64,000 nucleotides of DNA from Wuchereria bancrofti (GCA_005281725.1 SSBO01000003.1:9912581-9976580); one strand, 5' to 3'. Counted from the first letter of the stretch, positions 13,901-27,400 are shown. The notes: generated by a model not told the origin, from the letters alone. Translations and numbers: made by a program.

Positions 13901-16900
13901 TCCTACATTCTTCTTAACCATGTAATTCCCCTGCTAACATTACAATATTTACTTATGCTATTATCAAACTATTCTTAAAATCCAGAAATATACTTAATAC
14001 ACCTAAAAAGAAAAAAAAATTTATACACATCATTTCAATCACTTATGCAGTAGGATGAATAATGCAATTCAGTTAAAAAGTCATGAATTGCATAACCTTT
14101 CCTCTCAATTCCCATGTTGCTACAGTAACACAGCATTTAATCGTCATTTTAAAATCCTGTTTATATTTTTGCATACTTAAATGTCTTGTTGCTTGTTAAC
14201 TACCTACCGACATTTTCTTAACCTGTTCATTTATTTACAAATATACTTTTCTATTTTACTGCCAATTTGCTTTTTTTTTGCATATTTGCTTACTCTTCTA
14301 TCTTGCTTATACTTCTTAAACCTGAAATGAAACGACTATACGCCTAAAATAATAATACAGTAAAGGATCCATATTCGAGTACAGTCAGATAATACATAAA
14401 TAAAAAGCGATTAATATGTTTAAAACAAAACAGCAATTAGTCAAGTAAAAATGATCTCAGTTGAAGTTATGACCATCCTTAATATAATCTCATCATATAT
14501 AAACCAATTCTTTTTTTTTCATTTTTGATCATTTGAAGAAGCAATCTTTCCCATTTAAATTAATCCTATGAATAGCAATGATTCATTTCATTTTTTAAGT
14601 GATATGCTGCAAAAGGTATGAAACCTTTATGCCAGTAGTATCTACGCTGAACATTCTAAATTTTTGCTACCCCATTGCCATCTTTATCTTGATCCTTTGA
14701 TAATTTTCAAAGCAAGCTATAAAATATGACAAATTGTTCATAACAATTATAAGCCTATGTTTTCAAATATCCAAAGCATCAAAGCTATAACATATACTGA
14801 AAGCACTATCCATTTTGTTGGTGCAAAATAGCAACACACTGCATAATAATGATCACATTAGCTCTTACCGAAAAAAAAAAAAACCACATTAGTTAACTAA
14901 CCATTTCCGCTTGTATTTAATATGATTACTACCGATAAAACCAATAAAGTTTTATTTGAACGAAACGCCACTTTCCTCAGGCAACCTAATATAATACACA
15001 AAAAAAAAAAGAATTATGAACATATCAAATCACTTATACTTATTTCTTCTTTATTCATATCCATGACTGCTTTACCTTGTCTATCCCACTGTTTTTTTTT
15101 TTTGCCATCTACCTTACAATAAATGCACTGTGCCCGTGAAATATTAAAGTTAGCCAGTCGAAACACAATTCTTTTTTCTATTTAATCTTTTATTTATTTA
15201 TTTTTTCATCGTATTTTTTTCCCCTAAACTTTGCGAACATCCCTAAATACGGCAAATTTTAGGCTAAATGACTGCATAGTGATGCTGCGATGTATCGCAT
15301 GAATAAATTCAATTGTGCACTAGCAAATTCTGAGAACCTTTAGGGAAACAATCGTTTTAATTTTGAAAAATAAATTATATCTTAGCAATTTTTTGCAAAA
15401 CAATCGAATGATTCTACTTTTGTGCTAAAACTACATTCGAACTTATACAATGATTTTGTGAGTGTAAATATGAGTGTAGTTTAGCATGATAATTTGAAAA
15501 TTATATGTATGCATCTATTCCTAAATTCCGTATGTCATATAGTCTAATCTAATTCTCAGATAGGTACACAGTGTTTAAGTACTGAAACAAATCACAGATG
15601 ATTTAAATGCAATGAATAAAATGTAAACTGTTCATTCATTCACTAAACGGTAGCCAATATGATGTACGAACAATAACATGTAAGTCTTATTACTTAAATT
15701 ATCAACATCGTGCTCTACCAACCCTTCTTCCGATCTATGTTCTCTGATCAGTTTTTTTTCCCCCCCCCTCCCCACCCTCACCACTTAAAACTAATATAGA
15801 CTGATGCAACGAAAGAATGTCAATCAATCAATGATCAGTTATTTCAAATATTACGAGAAAAGAATTTTGCAGCAAAAGTTCATGCGAAAACATATATGCT
15901 AAAAAAAACACTAGGACACATATTTTCATAAACTTCACCTTTATAAACAACTATAACTACTCATCCATACAACTAAAACTCATCTCCTATTTCTCTGTAC
16001 TGGTAAAGGAAGATGGAAAAGAAGTAAGAGTGTAAGTGAAATGCAAGAAACATACGAAAAAATCGATTGCTGGAAAAATTATGAGTTAAGAGTAAATATT
16101 TAAATCAACTGTCATATTTGCTGACGGTTAAAATTGCCTGCATCTGGTAAATTTTAGATCGACAGATCAATTATACGCTGTATACATATACTGCATGTGA
16201 GCTTTTGTTCATGAGACTAATAGTATCAAATACAAATGCTTCATCGATTCTTTTCGATAGGCTTTCCATTAATGCTAACCGTCCTCGATTTCACCACTAA
16301 TATTCACCAGTGACTTTTCGGTTTATATAAAATTATGAGTTAATATATCTCATAGAGTGATATAAAAATTATGTAAAACTTTGGAGTTGGTGTCTCTTAA
16401 GCTGATATAAAAGCTTATACAGACATCTTACGTGTCTCACTTAGACGACACGTACAGCATACTTACAAGAATCCAGCCAAAAAATCAAAAAACTGACATA
16501 TGCCATCATCAAAAAGAAATGAACGTTAAAATAGTAAATGTGACCAAAGCATGGTTTTCTATGTAAGTAGCGTAAGTAAATGAATATGGTAACCAGTAAA
16601 TTATTGAAGATCCGAATATACTTACTAGTATCAGCATTTTCCACATTCTGTTGCATCATTTGTTGCTGTTCCTTTTCCGATCTGATGATGTGATCTTTAT
16701 TCGTCACTTCATTCGTCGTCGGATCAACAATTGACAAGATTCTCTTGGTTTTTGTGAGCTGCTGCGGTGGTTGCTGCGGTATACTGCCTGTTATTCCAGC
16801 TGTGGTTGTAGTTGCAGGTGGTGCTGTGGGTGGTGTTGCAGCTGCAGTAACTTGCATTAGAAACGGATTTTGATTGTAGCCTACATTTATGCGTGCCGCT

Positions 16901-19182
16901 GCTGCTGCTGCCGGATTAATGTAATCTGCTGGCTGAGCAGGCGGAAAATATGAGTAAACCGGAGCAACAACCCTGAAATTTGAAATCGCAATATTTTAAA
17001 GAAAAATTTGACTACAATAATTCATGAGTTACTTTCATGCTACATTTTAATCTTTCTCTTTTTATGTCTTTTTCGACAATATTAAAGTATTGCAGTGTCT
17101 AGAAATATCGTTTTTTTTACAATCAAAAGTTGATGATAAACTAACGGAGGATAATAAAATGACTGTGGATTGTTGGGTATAAAATTGTGTGCACTATAAA
17201 TAGCGTTCGAATTGTACATCGAACTGGGTGGATAAGCCAACTGAAAAGTTAATACATCAATTCAATTTAAAAAATATGAAACTTTTAACTGCTTTGACGA
17301 AAATAAAAATCGCTGAACAATGACAAACACATGAAAACTTGCTCTAAAACTAGAAGTATCATTTAAGTGAGCATCAGTATTACACAATCAAACATTTTAC
17401 GATCTAATTTCAAACATTAGATGTAAAAATGAACAGACCTGTGAAGCTGGGTAATTCTGTTGTGTCTGAACTGGTTGTGCTTGATATCTGGCAGTATGTA
17501 TTGTTATCTGATGATTACCTTGCTGCGGACGTGCACCTTCTACATGCGCTTCGCCCGCTGCAAACTGCATACTTGGATTCCTATAAAATAATTCCTATAA
17601 AACCATTTTATCAGACAGAACTGATTATTATGCAAATGAAAATAGAAGAATCATTATTACGACAGATGGATGATTTGCTTTACAGTTATCATTTTAATAA
17701 CTACCAAAATTTTAAGGTTGTTCAAAAATGAGAAAGTGCGCAAAATAAATGAAACAAAGTAATATTATTTTAACTTCAATTTTGTTAATGTATTAAACGG
17801 AATGACCTATCCTTACTCCATTCTTTTTTCCTAGGTCTTTAATAAACTTACGGAAGATTCCTTGGCGGCATCCGTGTAACGGTAGGATACTGGCTTGTAG
17901 TATGTGGTGGATGTGCGTTGTCCACACTTGGTATAGCGAATGAAATTGGTTGTTGAGGTGGCTGCCCAGCATTTCCATTAACCAAAGGCTGTGTTGGTTG
18001 CGCCGGTGGTAGCACCCCAGCGGGCATTTGAGAGCTTACAATATGTTGGCCACCATAATCTGAATATTCTATTCTTAAATTCATTATAGAAATATGCTTA
18101 CACACAATTTCAGATGGATTTTTCCATCCAAAAATGGAAAAAAAAATGATTGAATCCAAATAATGAAAGTTTCTCAGGTCTCCTTCTTTGTTGGTTTCAA
18201 ACTCTGAAATTTGCAAAATAGCGAAAGATTATGCTGACATCTAGTTGTTGCGCCTGTGCGCTGTATAAGATTCGGCACTGCACCCTTCTGATTTCTTGAA
18301 CCAAAACCTGATATTACCTGTTCAAATGATACACCTATAAACAAGAACATACAGTACTACCATGCTCTAGCAATCTTTTGAATACCTAATAGATCTATCA
18401 CTAGTTCACCTTTTCATCAGGTCAGCTCATTTATCATGTTAGAGCGCTTAATCCACAATCAGTTCTATTTTTACCAACCGAAAACCACTGTAATACATGT
18501 CTCCAATATACATAAAGAGAAGCAAGCTTATAGTTTGTTATCAGTTTCAGAGAAAATAAAGCATACATGATAATGATGAAAAAGAAGCTTAAAAAGTCTT
18601 TCTCGACGATCTTCCTTCCTATCTTTACTCTGTCCCGCCATAACGAAACAAAAAAAAAAAAAAAAAAGAAAAGAAATCACTATAAAACAAAATTTCTCAA
18701 ACAAACCTGAGGGAACAGTAAATGATAAAGTAGAACTATTCCAGTATAACATGAAGAATAAAAAATAGGAATAAAAACGAGATTTTTGCATTCAAAGGAA
18801 TGGATCATTCTTGGGAATTACGGTACTTTTGACAGACATTATCACTACCGAGAACATTCCTTACAGCAAACCATCTTAGCAATAACCTAACATCATTTGT
18901 GCTTGCTTGCTTGCTGTCAACCATCTATTCGTATGTTCTTCAATTTCCTCGAAATCTTTATTCCTTTTCTCAATTTCTTTTATCCTTTTGAATTTTCATG
19001 CTTCTTTTTTCGAATAATGATTGAAATCAAACAAACAGTCAATAATAAGATCAAACTTCTGTTTATAGGCTTTCTACCTTCATTTAACATTTTATTAGAA
19101 ACATACCAAATGTGCATTAAGTGAAATTACCTGGAATGGATCCATTTCTTCTTGGTTTCCCTCGCGGGTTACCACTGGACAT
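4978..19182 (-). CDS. ifg-1: eukaryotic translation initiation factor 4G (IFG-1)
   Basis: eIF4G is the scaffold of the eIF4F cap-binding complex: it bridges eIF4E, eIF4A and eIF3 to bring 40S subunits to mRNA. Twenty-five exons, 5' to 3': 19182-19131, 18307-18239 (left end unsure), 18059-17852, 17580-17439, 17240-17146, 16972-16626, 12267-11981, 11828-11665, 11567-11312, 11103-10959, 10763-10590, 10332-10252, 9996-9937, 9839-9735, 9576-9401, 9081-8925, 8507-8334, 8164-7907, 7614-7510, 7410-7207, 6933-6709, 6597-6367, 6100-5895, 5533-5311, 5130-4978; about 1431 residues. The N-terminal third is P/Q/T-rich. An eIF4E-binding motif of YxxxxL type (YGHDYLCLI) lies near residue 595, a MIF4G HEAT domain at about 728-1018 (with RVRFLILNLIELRD then NKWVPR), an RG-rich linker, and a divergent MA3-like C-terminal region at about 1160-1380. 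One junction (exon 8 to 9) is a base out of phase at an A-run. Longer than C. elegans IFG-1 as I recall it. Confidence 0.93.
10590..10763 (-). other. ifg-1: ifg-1 exon carrying the eIF4E-binding motif
   Basis: This 58-codon exon (phase 0 at both ends) encodes NLNERVYGHDYLCLIRDIVK. It fits Y-x4-L-hydrophobic if Cys is accepted at the last position; the human eIF4G1 motif has YDREFLL there. It is the only such motif I see in the model. Because it sits on its own exon, skipping it would leave a frame-preserved eIF4G that cannot bind eIF4E. Confidence 0.7.
12268..16625 (-). other. 4.4 kb intron of ifg-1
   Basis: This is by far the longest intron in the gene. It joins phase-1 exon ends: a GTAAGT donor on the high-coordinate side and a TTTATAG acceptor next to 12267. 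I found no coding exon in it on either strand. It holds several poly-A/T tracts and one C-run near 15765. Its size leaves room for an alternative first exon or promoter, but nothing in the sequence proves one. Confidence 0.6.
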
Positions 19183-19215
19183 ATTATGTTTGAAATTTCT
19201 GAAAAGCAAATTTTT
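19183..19215 (-). promoter_or_regulatory. candidate trans-splice (spliced leader) acceptor of ifg-1
   Basis: On the - strand the bases TTGCTTTTCAG end at 19199, and the ifg-1 ATG (19182-19180) follows 16 bases later with no other ATG between. A strong 3' splice site this close to the start, with no upstream donor seen, is the usual sign of spliced-leader addition in nematodes. An untranslated cis-spliced first exon farther upstream is the alternative. Confidence 0.5.
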
Positions 19216-22200
19216 TGCTCCATAAATGATATCATTACATCGATTAGTAAAATGGTATCATAGGCTAATATGATAACAGAATAAAATAACGACTTTTCAT
19301 CATAAATAGATAAAATGATAACTAGTTGATATCGACAGAAAATACGATTAGTTTGGTGATAATTGGGTTAGTTAAATAATTTTTTAATTATAAGAAGATA
19401 CAATGATTACTAATTAATACTTTCACTGGAATAGACAACTAGTTTAATAATAGGTTAGTTTAAATAAGTGAAATCGTATGAATGACAGAGATAAAACAAT
19501 TGCTAATTTATGCTACCGACACAGTAGGCTGCTAACCTAATAAAAAGTACGTTAGTCCGAATGGATCCAAAGATTTGACTCGATGAACAACATTCATGTT
19601 TGTTTCTCTTCTAATTTTTTCTGTCTTTTAACTGGAACATATGGTCATTTTAGAATCATCCGTCTATTCCGCACCTAATTCATTTCATTACTATATATAT
19701 CAACTTTTCCCAACTACAACTTAAAAAAAAAACTTTTTCATCTATGAAAAAAAAAAATAAACATATCTAATTTGATATATGTGTGTATATTTGTGTAACA
19801 TTCCAAAGTATCATCTATAACCAATAAAATATTGCAAAAGGATATCTTAACGTGAATGTCTATCAACAATTCAAAAACAACAAATGTATCTAACATATCC
19901 AGTTCTGGAACACAATTATTCATCCGTCCTAAGTAACAATTCAACTAACTGATTATTCTAGGAATTTTTTTGACTGATAGAATGATAACACACAAATAGA
20001 TGTGAATAAAAACAAAATTTTCTTTATTAATCTTTTACTAATATTAACTTTCACAAAATACTCCTATATCCTAGACTTTATTGAAATTAGGACTAAATTT
20101 AGCCACAAAATACAGAATACGAAGATTAATAATGATAGCAAATAAAAGGTACAATCACCATTGTATATCCTAAAAATTTATAGTCATCAATAACAGCAAC
20201 CGAAAATAATTTCCACACAAATCTATCATAATCATCCTATTTTTCAATTATTCTCACTTAATCATTATATTAAACTTATCGATCATATCGAATATAGTAA
20301 ACATTAATTTATCCTCATTCTTTTCTTTCATTTTTCTCTCCCTCATCCTTCTAATCATTATCTAAACAATTTTTTTCCTAAATATTCTTCTACTAATATA
20401 AATAAAACAACTTTCTCATTATATTTTAATTTTATTATTTATCCTATTTCTAATAAAATTTTTAATTGGTAACAATTATTCCTCACTACTGTACTGTACT
20501 ACACCGTACCGTACTATATTGTACCGTACTGCATCGGAATATTTATATAAAACTATACATTTACATATCGATCCCATAACCTCACTTCAAAATCATTCTT
20601 ACCCTTTAACTAAACATAACAAAACACAAACAAATACCATAATTTCATCCCTAGCTTGTAGGCTTTCATTTTTGCTAGATGTAGCGCTGTAACACACAAC
20701 ACCACAACAATCTTTCAACGATTTGGTGACGTAGTGAAAAAGCATTCGTCCCATCGGATATTATTTTTAATTGCGTAAAAAAAATGTTGTACTTAATTAA
20801 TTTCGTTGTGTTTGTATTCATTTTTATTCTTCTTTTTTTTCGCTTTCTTTCTTCCTTTTTTTTTCTTTCATTGTTTTATAAGAAAGAATAAAGAATGAAA
20901 TTATTAAAGAATGAGGGAGAGAAAGAAAGAAGGGATGAGAAGAGAAAGAGAGAGAAGAAATAAATAATTGTCTGTTATCTAATCATTTCTCATTTGTTCT
21001 TATTTTTCTTTTTGCTCTTTTTTTAGGAAAGAAAAAAAAGTGGTTAAAAAATGTAGATTTTTGACTAATTAATAAAATTTAAAACATAGAAATGAGCAAT
21101 GAATTGCAATGAACTACGAATGATTTCTAAAATGTGAAATGTTTAATTGAATTAATTAAAAATGAATTAATAAACAAAAAGCAAAAAAAAGAAAAGAAGA
21201 AAGAGAAATTATAGAAATAAAATAAATATAAAAAAGAAAATAGATATTTGTGAAAAAAATTTTTTACTTTTGCTAATAATTTATTAATGCAAATTGATGT
21301 ATGCATAATTACAATATAATATTGATTGGTTTTTTAAAAAAAAAAGTCAGTCATAAATAATTTGTTATAGATAAAATGATTGATGTATTTTTTTTTTGTA
21401 AATATAGCAATTAAAATTTCATGAAAAAAAATTATTAACAATTATTCGTGATAATAAATTTCATTACCAAAACTAATTGTTTTGTTCTATTTATTAATAA
21501 AAGGAAAAGAAAATGTAAAAAACGTGAGCTATTAGGTTAATAGAATGATTGTATGATAAGAAATTGAATTGTTCCTTCAGATCATTTCATCTAATAATCA
21601 ATAATTCCAGATCATTTCATCCACTAATCAATAATTCCAGATCATTTCATCCACTATTCAATAATTCCAGATCATTTCATCTAATAATCAACATGTATAT
21701 TTTTTGATTATTTTAGAGAATGCTAGTGCCATCTCATTTACTAATCAATACTGAAAATTTCTTGATTATTCCAGATCATTAGTTCAGATCATTTCATCTA
21801 CTTTTATAAGTAATAGGTAATTAGTGATATTGATTCAATATGTTACGAATTTGTTAATTCCAAGAAATTAATGCCAGAAATTATGGTAATTTATGATAGA
21901 TAAAAAATTTTGATATCATTATGATAATAGCAAACTACGACAGGTGTGCTTTTCTTATTACAACAAAAATTTTTTTGCATCTTTTTTTCTTCTCTTTTTT
22001 CTTTTCAAATTTGATGATTTTCAATCATTTTTAGTGTAATGGAAAATGTAAAATTTTTTCATTTTTTTTTTCTCGGAAAAACAATAAAAGAAATTATTAA
22101 AATTCCGGAAATTCAGCTTGTCTATTACTACAGTCTTTGAACAACAACAACAACAGCAACAAGTATTTATATGCTAGGATTTGAATATTTAATCTTAATT

Positions 22201-23501
22201 AAATTAAAATGAACTTTCAAATATAGTTAGGAATAATTATTGCAAAAATTTTCAGTAGGATGGGAAATTTTTCAAACAATTTGTTTAATGATTTATTAAA
22301 ATTCAAATCAATTGTATCTTTATAAATTTAGCTAATTTTTGTATAATTTTTAATATTAAAAAGAGAATTGGAAGAAATTTTTTTTCTTTAACTTGTTAAA
22401 AAATGTGTAAATTTAAAAAAGAATGAAGAGCAATGAAAAAAAAAAACCTGTGAAATACTGGCATAGTAAGTTAATTGATTTAACTGAAATGTTAATCTCC
22501 TCTAATTATATTTATTTATAATTTCAAAAATGAATCGTTTGATTGTTAAAGGCCGATCAGTGGCCTTAAATTTGATAGAAATGAGTTGGGCAGCAAAAAA
22601 AATTATTTGAAATATTTTCAAATAATATCTAAAAAAAAAAAATTTGCATAATTTTTAAGAGAGGAGCAGAAAAAGAAAAAAATGCTTCTTCCATTCCTCT
22701 TTTTTTAAAGTATAATTATTGATATATAATTTTTATTTTTTCATCTACAAAATTTTTCCATTTAGTAATTACTTTTTATGTTAAAATCAAGCATAAAGTT
22801 AGTTAAAAGGAGTAAAATTTAGCTTAATAAGAGATAAGAGAAGTAAAAAGAAAAGATAAGAGACGAGAGAAAAGATAGAATAGTGATAATGATTGATGAT
22901 CATGATAGCTTATTGTTATCAGCAAAAAATTGATTAGCGGAAACATTTTTTCTTCCTTTTTCTTTGTTTTTTTTTTCTTTTCTTTTTTTTTTGCTATCAT
23001 TTTCAATTATTTGCCCTTATTTATAATTACAAATGGGAAGGGAAAAAAATATTATGATAACATAGAAATGAAATAAATATGATGATGTTTACATTGATTA
23101 TATTATTTTTCAAACACAATCATATGATTATTTATTGTTCAAATAATACCAAAAGTGGTATTTTTGACAAAATTATTTTTGCATTATTGTTTGTTAAAAA
23201 AAAAAAAGTTAATTAATAAAATGAAGTAGTCAAGGAAGTAATTCATTGTATCATAATTAAGTAAATAATTCATTATATCATTATTTTCTCAAGAATGATA
23301 TTAATTTATTTTAAATTATAATTCTAATACCAAAATAAAAAGATGATAGTATAAGGAAGATTTATTTCTTTTTTTGCTTCGTTTTTTTTTCTTTCTTTTA
23401 AAGAATAAAATTAGCTTATGAAATTAATTTCAAGCAATAAATCATTTTTACAGAAACAAATAACGGAAAAGATTTTGTTAAAAGAAAAGAAAAGTTTAAA
23501 C
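19216..23501. other. AT-rich intergenic region upstream of ifg-1
   Basis: No supported gene. Notable content: a run of GTACYGTACT-like words at about 20490-20545, a pocket of higher G+C at 20650-20760 that could be the ifg-1 promoter, a purine-rich strand at 20880-20965, a 30-bp tandem repeat at 21571-21692, a CAA/CAG run near 22140, and several poly-A/T tracts. Confidence 0.5.
21571..21692. repeat. 30-bp tandem repeat, four copies
   Basis: The unit is CCAGATCATTTCATC, then TAATAATCAATAATT (or CACTAATCAATAATT). Four consecutive copies are nearly identical, and decayed fragments of the same words (CATTTACTAATCAA, CCAGATCATT, CAGATCATTTCATC) continue to about 21800. Non-coding. Confidence 0.85.
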
Positions 23502-24395
23502 TTACATATATCGCTGTAACATCCTTACGATCGGATGAAGTGGAACATTTACACGATTTTCTCGGTCGATCGGACGATTCATAAGATTTCCATGATTTTC
23601 TGTGTCGATTGAATGCATTGAAAGATTTGAATGATTTTCTGTGTCGTTCAACCGAATTGGAATGTTTGGATGATTTTCTAGATTGACTGTATCAGTTGAA
23701 AAATTCGGTTCATTTTCACTGTTAATCAGTGATATTGTTGGAAAGTTTAAATTATTTTCCCTATCAACTGGATAAGAATTTTCCTTATTGATCAGACAAC
23801 GTTGATTTTCATGATTGATCAGATCATTTGGATGATTCCGTTGATTTTCCCGGTTGATTAAATCACCTGGATGATTTCGTTGTTTTTCCAGGTTAACTAA
23901 ATCACCTGGATGATTCCGTTGATGTTCCCGATTAACTAAATCACCTGGATGATTCCGTTGATTTTCCCGGTTGATTAAATCACCTGGAAGATTTCGTTGA
24001 TCTTCCGTATTGATCGAATCACTTGGAAGATCTCGTTGATTTTCCCGGTTGATTAAATCACCTGGATGATTCCGTTGATTTTCCCGGTTGATTAAATCAC
24101 CTGGATGATTCCGTTGATTTTCCCGGTTGATTAAATCACCTGGATGATTCCGTTGATTTTCCCGGTTGATTAAATCACCTGGATGATTCCGTTGATTTTC
24201 CCGGTTGATTAAACCACCTGGAAGGCTACGATGATTTTCCCTGTTAGTCGAACGATTTTGAAGATTACGATGATTTCCTCTATCGATCGGATGATGTGGA
24301 AAATTACGATAATTTTTCCTCTCGATTGAACGATTTGGATGATTACGATGATTTTCCTTATCGAACGAATGACTTGGCTGATCTTTTCTTTCCAT
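23502..24395 (-). CDS. novel low-complexity protein of about 22 tandem 13-residue repeats
   Basis: A single open frame of 297 codons from ATG 24395-24393 to TAA. Nearly the whole protein is a chain of 13-residue units with the consensus N-R-E-N-x-R-N-x-P-x-x-L-I. The middle units (24230 down to 23800) repeat NRENQRNHPGDLI almost perfectly, with 39-bp DNA periodicity; the outer units have diverged but keep the E-N-x-x-N core. It is very polar (N, R, H, E, D), with no signal peptide, membrane segment or cysteine pattern. A good splice donor (GTAAGT) overlaps the stop at 23505, so the frame could instead splice to a further exon; none was found. Function unknown. It could be a lineage-specific disordered or surface-associated repeat protein, or an expanding minisatellite that happens to stay open; the preserved frame in the diverged outer repeats favours a real protein. 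Confidence 0.6.
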   Translation of the reverse strand: MERKDQPSHSFDKENHRNHPNRSIERKNYRNFPHHPIDRGNHRNLQNRSTNRENHRSLPGGLINRENQRNHPGDLINRENQRNHPGDLINRENQRNHPGDLINRENQRNHPGDLINRENQRDLPSDSINTEDQRNLPGDLINRENQRNHPGDLVNREHQRNHPGDLVNLEKQRNHPGDLINRENQRNHPNDLINHENQRCLINKENSYPVDRENNLNFPTISLINSENEPNFSTDTVNLENHPNIPIRLNDTENHSNLSMHSIDTENHGNLMNRPIDRENRVNVPLHPIVRMLQRYM

Positions 24396-24401
24396 ATTCA
24401 A

Positions 24402-27400
24402 AAAAAGAAAAAAAAGAAATAGCTTCCTTTCGAGTTATTGTTATCTTCTGCAACAATCTCATTTATTTTAATTACAAGAAATTATAAACATATGAAAATT
24501 TCACATATTAAAAAAAAAAAAGGACATATATTTGTTCATAAAAATAAATTATTGATTTATTGCTATAAAAAGTAATAAGTTAATGATGCAACAAGAATTT
24601 GCTAAGGTCAAGAATCATTTACTAAATAATTAATCGCTCTATTTTATCACTTAATATATTTCTACTAAAATATTAATTAATATTAGTATAATGGACAAAT
24701 TTTAGAATTTATAAAATTATATTTTCTTAAATTATTCATTATTAATAACAATAGTATAATAATATATTACAGCATGATATAAGTATGATAGTATATATGA
24801 AAGGAAAAAATTTTACGTACTGATTGTTTTTTTTTTTTTCTAATTAATTATTTATATGATAAGAGAGAGAAAAAACAATTTTTCTTTTCTTTTTTGTTTC
24901 TGTTTTGTTATATTTATTCTGAATTAAAAAGGTAAAAATGATGAAAGTATTTGATAAAATATAATATATTTCATAAGATGAAGATAATATATTATTAATT
25001 AATGATAAAACGATTGAAAAATGAAAAAAGAAAAAAAGCTAATCACTATTTGTAACATTCAAGTTGAATAAAAATTCCTTAATGTAATAATTTATTCATC
25101 AAATAATATATGAATAAAATTAGTTAGTAAATAATTTAAAAAAAAAAGTAAAAGTAAATAATTTTACAAATTATCATTATTCCATAAATGAATTAATAAT
25201 AAAATTCAAAATTGCTTCAATAATAATTATTTTCCAATTAACTTTCTCTTTTTTTTCCATCCTTTTTTTTTTTTTTTTTTTTTTTTGTTTACACAATTGT
25301 ATTAGCAATTGAAAAAGTTTTTTTTGAAAAAAAAAAAAAGAAAGTGATGTAATGGAAATATTGGCAAATAAATTTATGCAGTTGTATTTACCCTAAAATA
25401 GCGATGTAGAGAATGAGAGAGAAAGAGAGAGAGAAATGGTCAGATGACCGTTGACCTTAACATTATATATTCCTCTCAGAAATACTACCACCATTTTACT
25501 ACCATCACTAATAATAACAACAACACTCTCTTCTCTCTCTCTCTCTGTCTTTCTGAGGTCAAACATAGTCAATTGTTGAGGTCACACATAGTCAATAATT
25601 GTACATTCCCTTATTTTTATCGATTGTTTCAATTGCTTACTTCAGATAAATCATATTGGTTTATTTCAAAATCTTATTTTACACTTCTTTTTTCTAAAAA
25701 TTTTTTATAAAAATTTTGAAATGGCTAAAGAAAAAAAAGGATTAATGAATTATTTATTTTGCATTCATGAAAAATATAAACTAATTAAAATTTTTTTGTT
25801 TATTTTATGAAACGAAAAAAAATTACCTTTTTTTTATTTTTTGTTTGTTTGTTTGTTTTTTTTTTTGCTATTTCCAATTTTTCAATTTCAAAATTTGCTG
25901 ATTATTTTTCTCATTTCAATGATTTTGAAATGTAGCATGAAAAATATAAACCAATTTAAACTTTTTTATTTATTCTATAAAACGAAAAAAAAATAAAATC
26001 CTTTATAATTCTTTTTTTGTTTTTGAATGAATGTACAATTTTTAATCTTTGATCCCTTCTATTTGCTTTTTCATAATATCATTTACGCTATTTATTTTTT
26101 TTTTTTTTGTTTATAATGATCATCAAAAATGATTGCATATGCACTCAGCAGCACCAGTAAATATTGACATAATGGATTGGTAAATAAATCTGATCACATG
26201 ATCATAAAAAATCTGATTGCATAACACATATCAATTTGTAAAATAAATGTGATCACATAATCACACCTCGATCAGTAAATCGATTTGATCATATAATCAT
26301 GTGTTGATTAGTAGATAAATCTGATCACATAATCACATGAATTAGTTCATAGATCTGATCACATAATTACGTGAATTAATTGATAAATATGATTTCATTT
26401 TCGATTAATAGATAAATCTGATCACATTGATTAGTAGATAAATCTGATCACACAATCATACATGGATTAATGATTTCTCTTTTTTTGAATATTTAATTTC
26501 TTCACTTGAATTTTCATATTTTTGTTACTGTGAATTGAATTGAAATGCAAATGTCTGAGATTTTACTTTTCTTCGATCAATAAAACAAATAATCAATTAT
26601 CACGAATGTCGACACGAAAATTTTATAAAATTTGAATTAAAAAACTAAATTTTCAATGTAAATTTGTCAGCATTTTTAGAATTATAAAATGATGAGTACA
26701 TTAAAAATTTATTTATTGTAGGATTTTGTCATTTTTATTTTATTTTCTTTTTTTTTCTTTTTTGCAGAATCGTTTGCTGATAAACGATTTAAGAAAACAA
26801 TAAGAATTTAGGGAGTTATGCGAGAGATATCGATAAGCTCAGATCGATCACAAAAAATATCCACTTCAAAAATTATGAAAAGCAATCTGTAATTATTACT
26901 TCCATTATTCACATCTTATCATTCCTATTATCTCTCTATCATTTTGCAATCCTTTCTCCATTTCTGATAAAGTTAATTCATAATGTTATTGATTAATTGA
27001 TAAAGTTAGTTTGTTACTAGCACATTTCTTAAATGAAACCTTTTAAAAATATCAACAAATTTTAAATTCTTTTTTGTTTTTTTAATGTCTTATACCTAAT
27101 ATTTACTTCAAATTTGTAATAAAAAATATTCAAAAGAAATCATTATTAATAATAATTTAAAATTATCATTGATCAAAAAAAGAAATATCTTAATTAATTG
27201 CAAAACAATAATATACGATTAATCATTACATATCACATTTATATTTTTTTTTTTCCTTTTTATTAAAATTCATTCTATTAAATTATTAAATATAATTGAT
27301 GCAGAAGCAAACAAATGACGAAACAAACAAACAAACAACTTAAAATTATTACTGATTAGAAAAATACCCTATTTATTTGTTCACAGTAAGATTAATTAGA

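Noticed and set aside
17429..17731. 100-residue + strand ORF
   Set aside because: Antisense of the ifg-1 exon 17439-17580.
24296..24487. 63-residue + strand ORF (Asp/Asn-rich)
   Set aside because: Antisense of the 5' part of the repeat-protein gene.
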